DNA from: Symbiodinium microadriaticum
Lineage: Eukaryota; Sar; Dinophyceae; Suessiales; Symbiodiniaceae
NCBI GenBank assembly: GCA_001939145.1
Contig: LSRX01000323.1
Span: forward strand, 506,667 to 570,666
Direction: 5' to 3'
Length of the DNA stretch: 64,000 bases
Position 1 is the first letter of the stretch, and each line of letters opens with the position of its first letter. Under the pieces are notes generated by a model. The model did not search any database. It saw only the letters and a program-made list of their open reading frames with translations, and was not told where the DNA came from. This document shows, piece by piece, positions 36,089 through 46,538 of the stretch. The position numbers and the translations under genes were made by a program.

Positions 36089-36205
36089 GGTTGGCCGACT
36101 TCCAACCCGAATCACAACTCAACTTGTGTTCGTCATAGGGCTGCGGCAGGCCACAAATCTATTCCTTCTCTTCAATCACGACACAATTTGTACTGTCTGC
36201 TTTGC

Positions 36206-38110
36206 TCAAGGATGAAGGCCGGACTTTTTCGAGGAGCGATGGCCGAAAAGTAAAGGAAGTCTGTTCAGCTTCTTCCCTGCATTACAAAGCACCGCCCCAA
36301 AGTTCGGGGTGGTCTCCATGTGCGAATGCATGGCTCCGAAAATGAGCGGCGGCAAAGAAGGAAGCAGCTCCTGCACCGAATTCAAGACCCTACTTGGTCT
36401 CGTGAACATCATTCGTGGACAATGCTATGTTCAACAAACGCTTTGTCGGGAGGAGACCGAGCACCGAAGAATAGATTAGGATGAGTAGGCTTCGTAAATT
36501 ACGGAGAATCGCGAGAATTCGCGGCTCACCCGACCCGACACGTGTGCCCGGGCACACCAGACGCATTCCGGGAAGTAGAGACGGTCACCGGTGTTCCCAT
36601 GTATACTTACGAACCCGTTTTGGCGAAGAGCTTATCTCAACCACCTGCGGGTGACCATCCTACGAACCAGCCGAAGCGGCTGATTCCCAAGTATGGCCCG
36701 GTGCCGGCGCAGATTAAAAATCGCAGCTCTGAAGCTCCACAACAGGCTTTTTCCTGCTGGGACCGGCAAAGAAAACCGCATGCCAACTTGCTGTAGCATG
36801 CGAGCATCCATGAGATCCACGGTGGGCATCGCTCAGCATGGCACCAAATTCGGGTGCGTGTTCTTGCCAGTACATGCACAGACTCACGCTGCCGGTAGGG
36901 CGCAGTGCAGCACTACACACATCACCGGAATTCTGGCTTTGGTCCAAAAAAAGGAAGCCTGAAACTCACCTAAGACATTCAAATGGGTTGGGTTGTGCCG
37001 GCGCTCTGCTCCACTGATACTTCCATGCGCTCCGCTAACAACCTCACAGGGAACCGGCGGCATTGTAATGCACTGCCCGCAGAACTTGTTGTAAAACGGG
37101 CAGGCCTGCTGCACCGGTGTGCAAAAGCCACGAACTCCGGAAGCCAGGTGAAGTCGTCCAGGAGCATGGATGACACCTCATCCTCAGACAAGTTGCTAGA
37201 GACATGTTAATCAGGATCGTGGCCGTAGCACGCAAGGCTTGTATGTGACCTTGTCCACCAACTGCGACTGAATCAAAAGTCGACGCTGAGCTTCACAGTT
37301 GAACATACCAACAAACAAACAAACAAACAAACGAACGAACGAACGAACGAACAAACGAACACGCAATCGACGAACAACCGAGCAGGCACGGCGTGCACAG
37401 ATTGACATACCGATACACATACGCACACACCATGAACAGAAGCCACAATTCCTGCAATCGGCAAAAGCGGCACAGTCCGAGCCCTGGCGGATCCGAGCCC
37501 TTGTGGCAAACCAGGAGTCGCACGATTTCGAGCCAGGACAGCCCGGGCCTGAAAATCACCGGAAAGGGTGGACAAGCTCAGACACAACCAAGCAGGCTAC
37601 AGGTCTTTCGAGCTTGCGACGAGGCCAAGCAGACCACGAACACCAGCGAAAGCAAAAGAGAGCTGGGGTAGCCAAGACCCATCTATGGCGTATGCTTGGC
37701 ATATGAATGCCTACGAGAATAATTGAGTATGCCCTTGTTGACTCGAGGCTGGTGACATGTCTGTTTTCAGTTGGGCTTGTGAACAAGTGCAGACGAGCCA
37801 GTGCTCCTCACCAAGATCCCGTTCTTTCCCGTGCGCAAAAACAAGTGTCGACATGGAGCAGAGTTGCCGTTCTCTTGGCGTATTCCGTTCGATGATTTTG
37901 ACTCGGCTGGCAACACGTCAGAACTGCTTCCTCGCATTCGCTCGAATCTCGCATCAGGAACATCAGCAAAGAATGGGATGAGCTCCAACAACTTTGCAAG
38001 GCATGCTGCTCCCGAGGCGCCTGGCTGCATTACACTCTCTTACGGCAACCCTTCACGCCCTTCACACCGAGAAGCTATCCGATGATTGAACACACCTTGC
38101 TCCACTGCGA
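36206..38110 (-). other. Unassigned exon-like segments (copy 1)
   Basis: Several minus-strand stretches have protein-like composition but no recognised domain: LSEDEVSSMLLDDFTWLPEF (about 37125-37190), CLAKLLELIPFFADVPDARF (about 37950-38010), PCRHLFLRTGKNGIL (about 37820-37860) and MPTVDLMDARMLQQVGMRFS (about 36770-36829). They may be exons of one unidentified gene between the twin low-complexity genes and the CCCH gene. Splice structure is not resolved. Confidence 0.25.
37309..37360. repeat. (ACAA)n(ACGA)n microsatellite, copy 1
   Basis: Compound tetranucleotide array, identical at 59875-59926. Confidence 0.9.
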
Positions 38111-38348
38111 CAATGTGTGTGGCTTTGGGTTTCCTGGCTACTGGCTGCTGTTTACAAGCATCCCTCTCAAGACTCGTCTTCGTACGAAGTGTTCCAAGCG
38201 TCCACTTCTTCTTTGCGCAACAGCTTCTGCCGGGATCTGGAAAGAAGGATACGGCCATGCCGTAACAGCCGACGTCGTTTCCACAGTAACAGGTGGATGC
38301 ACACGGATGTCCACCTGCACCTGAGCACGCATGTTTCCGTACATGCCG

Positions 38349-38382
38349 CCACCACCACCACCACCACCACCACCACCACCAC
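38349..38382. repeat. (CCA)n trinucleotide repeat, copy 1
   Basis: About eleven CCA units. Would encode poly-Val, poly-Thr, poly-His or poly-Trp depending on frame; no surrounding coding evidence. Identical at 60915-60948. Confidence 0.9.
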
Positions 38383-39188
38383 ATTCCGAACAAAACGTTT
38401 CTACATTTCAGCCAACCCACCTGGCACGAACGTTGAAACCCTCGCGGGCCGCATCTTCGCCACTACCGTCATCTTGAAGGAGGGGCGGCGTCGCCTGAGC
38501 TGCAAAGAGAGCCGTCTTCGCTGAAGTCCAGGACAAGTTCAACCAGAATCGGATATCTAGGGCTGTGCTACAACATCTCCCCATAGCCCGTCGGATGTAA
38601 GATGAAGAACTCCACGTGCCACACAAGGTCAGAAGTGTTTTTCACATGAACACAGCGCCCCCCTTTACTTGGAGGCCGTGGCGTCAAATCATAAAAAGAA
38701 ACGTGGAAACGAAGCCGCACTCAAACCTACAAGCACTGAGCTTCGAACCGTCGTCGCCTTTTCTGGCCTGTTCATTTGCCAAGCTTGCACAACGCAAACA
38801 AGCAACTCACAAATGCACTCACGAATTGCCTTTCAAACCAATGCTGCGGAGGTGTCGGCATTGTTGCCACCTCTGCAACTAAGTACACCGGCAGGTTCGC
38901 TGGTTCTAGCAACTACATAAGCTGGCTTAGCAACCAAGCGGCTGGGAGTGGAGACATCTCCACAGTTAAAGCCTCCCGCAACTTGAGAACCACCGGAGCT
39001 GCAATGATGAACGTGATGCCGACAGCCGTGCAAACTGCGCAATGGCATCACATGCAACCAGAACTCCGACGCTCCTCGGGGGCATTAAATTCGCATGATG
39101 CCGAGCTCTGCCCCTCCTTGCAAGTTCAGGGCGGTTAGGAGTGCTTTTTTTGCTGCCAGTGGTAAATACTGCGTCACCACGGGCGAAT

Positions 39189-40079
39189 TCATCGGTACGG
39201 CTCCACATTACTAATCTCTGCCGAGTCTGCCGAGTGCATCACACTGCAAGATCGCTCCTGTTCTGTTGCCGCCATACGGGCAGGATCCACATGCCGGAGT
39301 TCAGCGACACTGTGGGCGAAGCTGCAATTTTTGACATTGCAGGCGCCGGACAAGAACCGTGCGCACCTCCAGATGGCATAACAGGCACGTCTCATCAAAC
39401 TACATATCCACGAAAGAACCGTGCACACTGAGGACCGGTCCACTTTGTTTTCCTTACGGAACACGCCCCATGTCCACAGGTGCATGTTTGAAAACTCGGC
39501 CAATGTGCTTTGAAAGACCAGTTGCGTAAGATCGGGCCGGTACACCAGCTCGTCCAACTGATGAGCAAACGTGCAATTGCCCTGGCAGAAATTGAGAGAA
39601 ACCGCACTGAATCCCTTCACAGTCTTCATGGTGCATGTTTCGCCCAGGTCCTCGTACCGACAATACCCTTTTGTAAAATGTTTGCATAGTTTCGTCCTGA
39701 CACGGTCGCAAGCACCGAAGAATCGCTGAAAAGCCATTCCGAAAACATCGAGCTCATCACGAAGCGAACCAAGTGTCTTAACCAGGTGCTTGGGTGGATC
39801 AGACGATGCGGGACATCGGCTCGTTGGCATACCACATCGGCCTGGAAGCGCATTTGCATAGCTGATTGAACAACAAATCCGGCATGCAACAAACAACTCG
39901 GGTGCGCACAGGCCGCTTCGACGACAGTAGGCCTGACGGGCCTGGCACATCAAGGGTTTATTGGTCGGAAGTGGTGTGGTTGACAAACAACAAGGAGAAC
40001 CTTCAGCCGGCTGCGCACTGATACCCGGTTCTGTTGAGCCACATGTCTGCCACAGGACCATCCCTGCAGCTTCGGGCAT
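39189..40079 (-). CDS. Tandem CCCH-type zinc-finger protein (copy 1)
   Basis: Two CX7CX4CX3H fingers are encoded, a fold that usually binds RNA. Finger 1 is CKHFTKGYCRY|GNCTFAH, complete only after excising intron 39582-39653 (GA donor, 72 bp). Finger 2 is CARFLSGACNVKNCSFAH, joined directly after RPDLT by removing intron 39367-39525 (GC donor, 159 bp). Both introns are multiples of three and lack stops, so the unspliced frame looks open. The C-terminus ends ...VEPYR at the stop 39189. The 5' part upstream of about 39730 (from ATG 40077-40079) is Cys-rich without clear motif and may include intron. Likely role is post-transcriptional control, which is prominent in dinoflagellates. Identical copy at 61755-62645. 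Confidence 0.7.
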   Translation of the reverse strand: MPEAAGMVLWQTCGSTEPGISAQPAEGSPCCLSTTPLPTNKPLMCQARQAYCRRSGLCAPELFVACRICCSISYANALPGRCGMPTSRCPASSDPPKHLVKTLGSLRDELDVFGMAFQRFFGACDRVRTKLCKHFTKGYCRYEDLGETCTMKTVKGFSAVSLNFCQGNCTFAHQLDELVYRPDLTQLVFQSTLAEFSNMHLWTWGVFRKENKVDRSSVCTVLSWICSLMRRACYAIWRCARFLSGACNVKNCSFAHSVAELRHVDPARMAATEQERSCSVMHSADSAEISNVEPYR

Positions 40080-40500
40080 GCTCGATTTTTATATCGGACC
40101 GTCACTCGCAAAAGTAATTAGTGGCACGCACTTCCACCATGTAGCACAGTAAACAGCACGCCGCCCGTGCATGCTGGCAGTTGTCTATCAGTCTCTCATA
40201 ACACATACAACGAGTTTTATTTGTCATCGTTCGCGCAATCAACGGCCGGAAAGACTGCGAAGGGCGTAAGCGATTGCCACAGTGTGTTTGCGATGGACGG
40301 TTGTCATACACGCCCTTCGGATCAGATCTTCACACACACACACACAACGCCAGGCGGGAGGCAAGTGGAGGTGACTCGGCGGAGTCAGCGAGGACGTCGC
40401 GGAGCAAAGGCGGCTCGCCATCAACACTGGCGGTATTGGAGATTCGCAAGGAGAGCAAGCTGGCAGCGAAGGACCTAGCTGACCTAGCTGCGGCAACCGC
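40080..40500. other. Short gap with (CA)n run, copy 1
   Basis: No gene seen. Contains a CA run at about 40330-40346. Confidence 0.5.
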
Positions 40501-40946
40501 CTACAGCTTCAGCACTCCAGCGTCCGCCAACCTCCATGCAGAGAACAGCCAAGCGGCACCGCGACGCCCGCCCGAACTCAGGGTAGGTGCGCTCCTTGCT
40601 TCGGCGGGCATCTGCAAGGGCTGCGCCGGCGGTGGCCCCACTGCTGTGGCGGAGTGCCCCAGCTGAGTGGTGTCAACTGCGAGCTGTGAGCCACCCCACA
40701 AAGGAAGTCCATTAGCAATGACCTCAGCCTGGAGGTTCAGGTCGCGGACCAGCACATTTGTAGCAACAGCTGCGGCTTCGCGGCAGACGCGCGCAGCGAC
40801 CCGTTCAAGCGGCCCACCTCGCTGACGTAAAGTGCCGGACCGGGGATAAGCTGCGACATGATCACCCAACACATCCAACGTGCGTTGGCAACGGTTGCGG
40901 GCTGGGGCCAGCGGCAGAGGAAGTCGGAGCCGGCGGTGCAGTAACA
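40501..40946 (-). mobile_element. LINE-type reverse transcriptase C-terminus, cut by the contig join
   Basis: The minus-strand frame encodes the last part of a dinoflagellate non-LTR retrotransposon ORF (TLDVLGDHVAAYPRSGTLRQ, LERVAARVCREAAAV, ANGLPLWGGSQLAVDTT). It is identical to 63067-63512 and stops at the N at 40947, where the longer copy continues. Confidence 0.55.
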
Positions 40947-40947
40947 N
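40947..40947. other. Single N joining the two copies
   Basis: The only ambiguous base in the window. To its left is the end of duplication copy 1; to its right the sequence restarts exactly as at 27543. Most simply a scaffold or contig join. Confidence 0.95.
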
Positions 40948-41521
40948 TAAAAGTGCTAAACCCGCCCCCTAACTTTTCACAAACCCGCGGCCGCGGCGGG
41001 GCTGAAAAAGAGAGCGGGGGGGCTTGGGGGGGCGCAGCCACCCCAATTTGCGACCAAAATGTCTCATTTTGAATCGAAAGTGCACGGCGGCTTAAACAAG
41101 CTGGGCGGGGGGCTGACAAAGCAGCGCAAAACACTGACAGGCAGCTTGTGTGAAGGATTGTCGATGGTGTCTTGATGCATGCCTGGGGAGGCACACACAC
41201 ACACACACACGCGTACTTAACAGACACTCCAGAAATATTAACTGTGTTGTTGTTGCTGCTGTTTTTGAGCATATATCTTCAACACGCCAAATCATTTGTC
41301 GATTCCGGTTCACCATACAAGATGAGTTGGCGGTTTCTTCAGTGCAAGCTTTCCGCAGCGGTTTGCCAAATTATCTTCGGCTGTGGCCAACAGTGTTGCG
41401 ACTTGGGGAAACATCAGCCAAGCACCTGCTGCGCCTTAAACGGGTTCCTGCATTGATTCCACACGGAGGCTGCTACAGGGCGTTAATGAGGAGAAGAATA
41501 TTTGGAGATCCATTCTCCGCA

Positions 41522-41552
<31 letters not shown>

Positions 41553-41590
41553 ATGTATGTATGTATGTACGTACGCATGTATGCATATAT
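41522..41590. repeat. (TG)n(TATG)n microsatellite, copy 2
   Basis: Same length and sequence as 28117-28185; equal microsatellite length in both copies argues for a very recent or artefactual duplication. Confidence 0.9.
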
Positions 41591-41659
41591 GTATAGGGAT
41601 TTGGGTTCATGAATCCCAAAGACTATAGACCCTGGACTCTAATCCTCAACCCTGAACTC

Positions 41660-43400
41660 TCAAACCTGCATGTCAGACCTCGATAATTGCTTCATGCTGG
41701 GCTCTTGGGCTCTTGCTTGCTTGCTTGCTGGTGTGTGTGTGTTTCTGGCTGAGCACAAGAAACGGAAAAAAAAAATAAAAATAAACGGAAAAAATACCGA
41801 AAAAATAGCGCCACCCATCGACAAGTCCCTTGCGACAGTGATCCTCTTCCAAGGCGGCCCAGTGGCATTCTGCACATTGGTTGTTTGCCTTGGCATGGGC
41901 AAGACAAGGACCGAGATCACTTCAGTTCCATCAGATGAAGCCAGTCGAGCCACGGTCAAGGCTTGGTTGACTGGTGCCCTGCATTCCGCGAGACTGTAGG
42001 ATGTTGTTCCCGCAGAGGGCTTCCGATGATCATCTGCGCACTTCGCGCCAGACTTGATGCAGGAGCATTCCCTCAGATGTGCGCTTCCGCTTGATCTCAC
42101 ACCGACAAGCGGCCATGCAGTGCCGAGCTTCCAGAAGCTTGAGCCGGTGTCGAGAATCTCAAACTGTCCCTGGACAGCCACACACTTCCAGACCTGCTAA
42201 CTCCACACTGCCTTTGCCTGTCCTGCCCGCATCGGTTGTCGTTGCACACAGCATTGGCACAGTTTGCAGGAGAAATTAGCTTGTTGCTGGTGTAGATGAT
42301 GAGCTTCCGCGAATCAGGGCATGACCTGAAGGCTCGAGAAGCATATCCATCTTGACAATCTATACGGTCTATACGTACCGTCTCAGCTGATTCGGCCAGG
42401 TTGCAAGCCGGTAGAGGTTTTGGCCACCAATGGCTGATGGCCCTTGTCTGCAACCTCACCTCGACAAACCTGCCAAGACCCCAAGTCTCAACACCGCATC
42501 AAGTAGCCGACTCTCCCCCAGTTCGTCGCTCTCTGCACCGCACCTTGCATGCCTCATCCGGTCCGGTGCTGCAGGTGAATGACCCACAGGAGTGAGCTTG
42601 ATTCATCTCGTAGCCATCATTGCACTCACTGCACTGTCCTTATATAGACACATACAAGATCATACAAGCAGGATGGAGTCTTCATAGGTCCCCATCGTAT
42701 CGCCGAGCATCCATCGGCAGTGCGCTCCTCCTGTGCCCGACAAACCTTGCAAGCAGCTGCCTCGCCTGCAAGAAGGCGGAAGGCCGACTCTCCACCAAAA
42801 CTCACAAGCTGCAAAACTCTCCCGAGAACTCTCTCCGCGCCTGTGAGGCAGGCATATGGCTCACACACATCATCCAAGGTCTTCTTGTGTCCAGGCTCAC
42901 ACTCAGCGCACTGGTCATCTCGAGTTCGAAGGCGTTGCTCGATGCAGACTTTGCATCCTTTGCCAGCATTGCAAATAAATGGCAGGCACTCGGATCCCTT
43001 GCGGTGGAATCCGGGACGGCACTCCTTGGCAAAAGCGGAGAGACCAAGCAGTCAGAGAAGCACACTGAATCTGCGGGCCCCAGCCTCTTCGGCCTCTCCG
43101 GCCTTCGTGCCCTCCAAGGAAAGGGAGGCTTTGGCCGGTGTCAGCTCTCCTCTAGACAGTCCAGAGTCCAGACCATGCACACAGCCCCCCCCACGCTCTT
43201 TTGGACTCTTTGGAGAATCGACTTGGCAATGGCGGTCCTTGCCCCAGGTGGCATCCCTGCAAAGTGTAGGGCAGTCCGGCACCTCATCGCGGAACTGGGT
43301 GGATGCATCCCTGAACACCGGAAATTAAGCCCAAAAAGGGCCCGAAAAGAGGCCAAGAAGCGCGAGCATGGAGAAGCAGTGGCACGTCCCATCTGTCCAG
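41660..43400 (-). pseudogene. 5' exons of the Cys-rich repeat gene, copy 2, cut off at 40948
   Basis: Repeats the units seen at 28.2-30.0 kb (for example CNAGKGCKVCIEQ and RTRDDQCAEC near 42900-42970, CNDGYEMNQAHSCG near 42590-42620). On this copy the downstream exons, which in copy 1 run on to 19.3 kb, are absent because the segment starts at 40948. If the duplication is real, this is a truncated gene. If it is an assembly overlap, it is the same exons as copy 1. Confidence 0.65.
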
Positions 43401-43575
43401 GGCCACAGGATGCCAAGACATTGAAGTTTGCCGGGTCCAAGGAAATCTCCGTGACGAAGTAGGCATCTCTGTCCTGGCAGACGGGCGCTGGACTCTGCGC
43501 TAGAGGCCAGGGACCGGGATCAGTAAACTTGCCTTTACCTCCGGCGCAATACAGGAATGAATAGCTGATGCCGGC

Positions 43576-44005
43576 TCAGCCATCGCTTGGACCGCCTGCC
43601 GCTGGGAAGCTTGGCTCAATGCCCCAAAGCCGCAGCTCCATTCTGCCGCTGGCCTGCACAGCGCTGTTGCCGAATTCGGTGCGCGAGATGACGCCATCCT
43701 GGGTTGGAGACACGTGATTCTGCACAGCCTTGCCATGCCTCATGCTGAGATTCAGCAATATGCCTTGCGGGCACGATGCCCCATCCGCATCAAGGAGGTG
43801 GAACTGCCGGAAAGGATCCGAAGCTGCAAGAGGGCCACGTCCAGCCTTTAGCCCCTGCCAAAACGCGAAGCATGGAATATACCAGTGCGTACTATTTAGA
43901 TCATTTAGATCAACTGCCTGTACCAGCTCCTCTTCAGAGAGGGTATCGTCGGAGTCCACGTCCCACTCATCGAATGCCCTGTTGAGTTCAAACTGTCACA
44001 TATCA
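43576..44005 (-). CDS. EF-hand exons upstream of the Cys-rich repeats, copy 2
   Basis: Identical to 30171-30600, including the 81-bp GC-AG intron (43699-43779) that splits the DADG|DGVISRTE loop. Confidence 0.6.
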
Positions 44006-44304
44006 TGAACCTTGCCACCGGCTTCCGAAGCGTCGGAGAGGCATGGCCTCGCCTGTCATATGTCTCCGCATCGGCCCTGCCAGTCAATCGGCCTTCATCG
44101 AATATGGTCTTCGAGACCAGGTTGTCCTCCAGGGCTCCAGTACACAAGGCTTCAACTCTCTGCAGCTGCATCGTCGTATGGAGGCCAGGATGCCCCGGCA
44201 CCATGCACCACGCACTTAATTTCAAAACCCTGTCAGATGCGAAAGGATCTTTTGGCCACGCAGCACCCCACCTCAGATCAGAAGACACTGAAGAAAGGTC
44301 TTCG

Positions 44305-46335
44305 ATTCACAAGCACGAGAAGACGTCCCACATTGGTAAACTATTGGCAGAGCCATGCCAAGCCACGATCGGCTGTATGAAGTCTTTACTGCCTTATGCG
44401 GCAGAACACTGCCTCTCTTCATCCACTTGCAAACGGAGCAGTACCTCTATGCCGAAGCACTTACAAAACCGAATGCGACTGGGCCGCATGGACGCTTGCC
44501 GTGCGAAGGAATATCAACACCTACGCCATGCCGACGGCCGAGTGAGGAGTTGACTGTGTCTGTGCAGCATGTCAGGCTGAGGAAAGGGCAGCAAACAGCT
44601 TCATTGGTTCAGAGACAGGCTAGCGGCTAGCCCAGCCCAGCTCAGATCTCCTGAGCAAAACCGAAGGCCGAAGGCATGTCGCAAGCACATCCTGAACTTT
44701 TCCAGAGCTGCCTGAGCAGATCGCCTGCTTCCTGAGTTCAGCGTTGCAGAGACTCACCTGCCTTTTCAGGCGCCGAGCTGGGGAAGATTTGGCCGCCCAG
44801 GATCCGATTGATCGGCAAGTACAGGCTGCACTCAAAGGAGCCTGCCAAAAAAGGAACAACAAAGAAGCAGCAACTAACATGAACGGGCACGGCCTTGCTG
44901 ACAAATGGCCCGCGCTCACATGGCACACGTCAACAGCAGCCCCCCTTGAGCCGCTGAAGGCTGCGAACGGCGAGTCAGCGAGTGCCAAGGCGTTGTCTAT
45001 AAGCGCTTAAGCCTAGCTACGCAAAGAAGTTTGCACGAGGATGTCGCACTTGGGCCAATTCCGTCTTGCATAGATTCAACAAGCGAAACTTCACGGGTCT
45101 GCACGCAGCCGGCCTTCTTGCCCTGTCACTTGCTTCCGCCTTGCGTGTTGGAGTGTCTTCAGGTACGTACAGCGAGGAGATTGTTCTAGATGATAAGTTG
45201 TTGAACTGCCTGCAGATGTGTCGCAAGGCTCTCATCGCAGTGCAAATTCTCACACCGTCTACTCGATGTTTCGGCTAGGACGATCAGGACGGCTGGAAAT
45301 CGTGCTCTGGTGCTGTCCAAACGGACCAAGCACGAAAATTGACACAGCTTTCCAGCCTCACTGCTTGAGAGCTTGCTGCGCAGGCTGGAGGTGTCCTGCT
45401 CAAGCGCAAGCGGCTGGCGGCCAGCGAACCTTCGTTGAGGATTCAATGCAGAGCTCCTGTCGGAGCTTCTCCGCTTCCTTCTGCTCGGCAGCCAGCTCGC
45501 ACAGGTGCGTCTGCCACATGCTCAACCTGAGAACCATCACCCCGTGTCCCTGCCCGCCCCCCCGCTGCCCCACCCCACTTCGTTGTGCTGCAGCATGCCC
45601 CTTCGCTTTGGCCGTTGCACGGCAATCTTGCTCCTGTTTCCGTCGACAGTCGAGGTCTGTAGAAAAAGCCGAGACCATGGCTGCTTACGCATTTCATCCT
45701 TGCCAAACACCAACAGTGACATGCAAGCAACAATTTGACACTTGTCGTGATGGTTTGCCACATGACGAGGTCTCGGCGAAACTCATCATCTCTGACTCAA
45801 AAGCGGGCCTGTTGCATTGTCACTGGCACAGCTTACATCGGCTTTTCCGTGGAAGCCTACGCTGGATGCCGAAACTGTCGCGGAATAAGGTAACAAACAG
45901 AGAGGGAGGAAGAGAGACAGAGAGAACAAATTCAAACCGGAAGCGAAAAAATGTGTCGGCCCAGACTTCCATTCTGCCTGTTCACTCTGGATTTCGGGCA
46001 TGGGCTGGCGATAGACTAAAGCAGGGCCACATTGTTGCCGCTGCATTATAACCCGCCCCCAGACCTTCTTTCACCGCTGCTGGCTGCTTATCCACATTCC
46101 CCGCACTGACCCGCTGCTGGCCAACCACTCAGAATTCCAATCACAGCCTTGATTTTAGATTCCCAGCTATTCAGTCCAGGTACCCACAAACCCCGAGACC
46201 CGGAGGTGCTCTTTGGGGACGCCTCCAATGCGAAACCTGTCCGAGACCAAATGCTCTCAAGCAAGCAGTATGCTGAGTGCTTGTAGCGATGATAGCTCGG
46301 AATACACGAAGCGGCGTGCAGTATGGTGGGAAGCT
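44305..46335 (-). other. Unassigned stretch with coil-like exon candidates, copy 2
   Basis: Identical to 30900-32930. It ends at the target-site duplication of the copia insertion. Confidence 0.25.
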
Positions 46336-46341
46336 GAGTCT

Positions 46342-46517
46342 TATAAATCGCCTTAGCAACACTAGTCGCAACCACACAACCAGCAAGGCAAGAGCACAGC
46401 AAAGCTACAGGAGTTAGCACTCCTTTTCGCGCAAGGCAAAACATCGATGCTTCGTAGCAGCGGTCCGACCAGCATGACAGAGAGCTCTCCTATACAACTG
46501 TGCAAGCGAGCGTCACA
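46342..46517 (-). repeat. 3' LTR of the copia element
   Basis: 176 bp, identical to the 5' LTR and to the solo LTR of copy 1. Contains a short inverted repeat (GGAGT...ACTCC) and a TATA-like stretch in sense orientation. Only 21 nt separate it from the gag-pol stop codon. Confidence 0.93.
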
Positions 46518-46538
46518 CCGGGAAAGAAAAGTGTCGCG
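46518..46538 (-). other. Position of the polypurine tract, but pyrimidine-rich in sense
   Basis: Between the stop codon and the 3' LTR the sense strand reads ...CTTTTCTTTCCCGG. A plus-strand primer for reverse transcription is normally purine-rich on this strand, so the expected polypurine tract is not visible here. Confidence 0.6.

Larger units (their letters stand above)
27543..40946. repeat. Large direct duplication, copy 1 (13,404 bp)
   Basis: This segment matches 40948-46517 at an offset of exactly 13,405, then 55503/55679-63512 at an offset of 22,566. No indel is needed and all reading frames keep the same lengths. It ends in ...gcagtaaca directly before the lone N at 40947. Copy 1 lacks the copia element and has a solo LTR at the same site. 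Confidence 0.95.

Noticed and set aside
38138..38420. Poly-Val/poly-Trp containing frames over the CCA repeat (also 60704-60986)
   Set aside because: Homopolymer tracts come from the microsatellite; surrounding sequence shows no domain or splice support.
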